Below, in pieces: positions 50,119 to 50,370 of a stretch of 50,370 nucleotides of DNA. The notes beneath the pieces are model-generated. The model had not been told where the DNA came from, searched no databases, and saw only the letters and a list, made by a program, of their open reading frames with translations. The first letter of the stretch is position 1; the number at the start of each line of letters is the position of its first letter. The stretch is from an uncultured Prevotella sp. (GTDB lineage Bacteria > Bacteroidota > Bacteroidia > Bacteroidales > Bacteroidaceae), in assembly GCA_900316015.1 (NCBI GenBank), contig ONBG01000024.1, forward strand, positions 1-50,370, read 5' to 3'. Made by a program: the position numbers and the translations under genes.

Positions 50119-50158
50119 AAAAGTCGTCACTCTTTTCTGCGCATTTCCCATCTGTTTT

Positions 50159-50268
50159 CCAGGAGATGACCTTTCAGGCTCCAGGAGATGACCTAATAGA
50201 GCCTAAAAGATAACCTCCTGTGTCCTAAAAGATAACCTCCTGAGCCCTAAAAGATGATCTCCTGCAAA
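50159..50268. repeat. Five-unit 22-bp tandem array, locus 5
   Basis: Units start at 50159, 50181, 50203, 50225 and 50247, each 22 bp: CCAGGAGATGACC twice, then CTAAAAGATAACCTCC twice and CTAAAAGATGATCTCC. It lies about 40 bp upstream of the -33 box of the flavodoxin-like gene. The last unit and its end (CTCCTGCAAA) match the end of locus 18381-18490. Confidence 0.85.
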
Positions 50269-50370
50269 ACGACTGTAGTTTACTGGATTTAGTTGACAAC
50301 TTCTGATGTTAATAACTAAATGGGTTGTCACGTTTATTCGCTACGTTCCGGATAAGTTTACAGTCCTTTC
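50269..50370. other. Window edge with nested inverted repeats
   Basis: No gene is visible. ATTTAGTT (50287-50294) pairs with AACTAAAT (50314-50321), and TGACAAC (50294-50300) pairs with GTTGTCA (50324-50330). The two dyads partly overlap. It could be a regulatory site or the start of an element outside the window. Confidence 0.45.

Overview
The window looks like a chromosomal segment of a Bacteroidales bacterium, most likely Prevotellaceae. It carries a SusC/SusD pair, a BspA-like leucine-rich-repeat protein, the bamD-rpoZ-DUF4293 cluster, DUF3078, DUF4468, DUF1573 and DUF4293 proteins, a CHU_C (type IX secretion) sorting domain and a DPP5-type peptidase. Its promoters fit the Bacteroidetes pattern, a TTG/TTTG box about 20 nt before TAnnTTTG. 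No rRNA, tRNA, insertion sequence, integrase, prophage module or CRISPR array was recognised.

Layout. 1-359: 5' part of an unrecognised gene with a winged-helix look, running off the window. 361-853: AT-rich spacer. 854-4529: large BspA-like surface protein overlapping a 58-aa ORF. 4648-7190: Ala/Lys/Asn-rich lipoprotein, then (minus) bamD-rpoZ-DUF4293. 7317-14602: uvrB, a DUF4468 protein, a small membrane protein with a large porin, then menA and an HD-domain protein on divergent overlapping promoters. 14640-18490: candidate 6S-like RNA, ribE, two lipoproteins, a GH105 hydrolase and a DUF1573 protein; the last two share a duplicated 94-bp upstream region. 18495-25749: DUF3078 barrel (minus), pyrG-yidC, dpp5. 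25789-31049: MFS transporter, then (minus) LysM/periplasmic-binding protein, PorT-like barrel and a POT peptide transporter. 31142-34686: CHU_C protein and uvrA. 34764-41424: SusD, SusC and a divergent GH5 glycanase. 41518-46311: hemE, hemN and hemY, interrupted by 1 kb of repeats. 46477-50058: fucose-isomerase-like enzyme, a membrane pseudokinase and a flavodoxin-like protein.

How the genes work together. Envelope assembly and export are represented by BamD, YidC, several barrels and a CHU_C cargo. Peptide use is suggested by DPP5, an MFSD1-like MFS protein and a POT symporter. Glycan use is suggested by SusC/SusD with a GH5 glycanase and, separately, a GH105 unsaturated glucuronyl/galacturonyl hydrolase. 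Both uvrA and uvrB are present, and the last steps to protoporphyrin are largely here.

The strongest unexplained signal is non-coding. Five intergenic loci (18381-18490, 39673-39782, 44052-44359, 44692-44867, 50159-50268) hold tandem arrays that all have exactly a 22-bp period, although the unit sequence differs. Three of them have exactly five units and share a core close to AAAGATRASCTCC. Other points worth checking are the 6S-like RNA, the duplicated 94-bp regulatory region, the predicted leaderless divergent menA/HD promoters, the 58-aa ORF after the BspA gene, and the pseudokinase that has lost its HRD motif.
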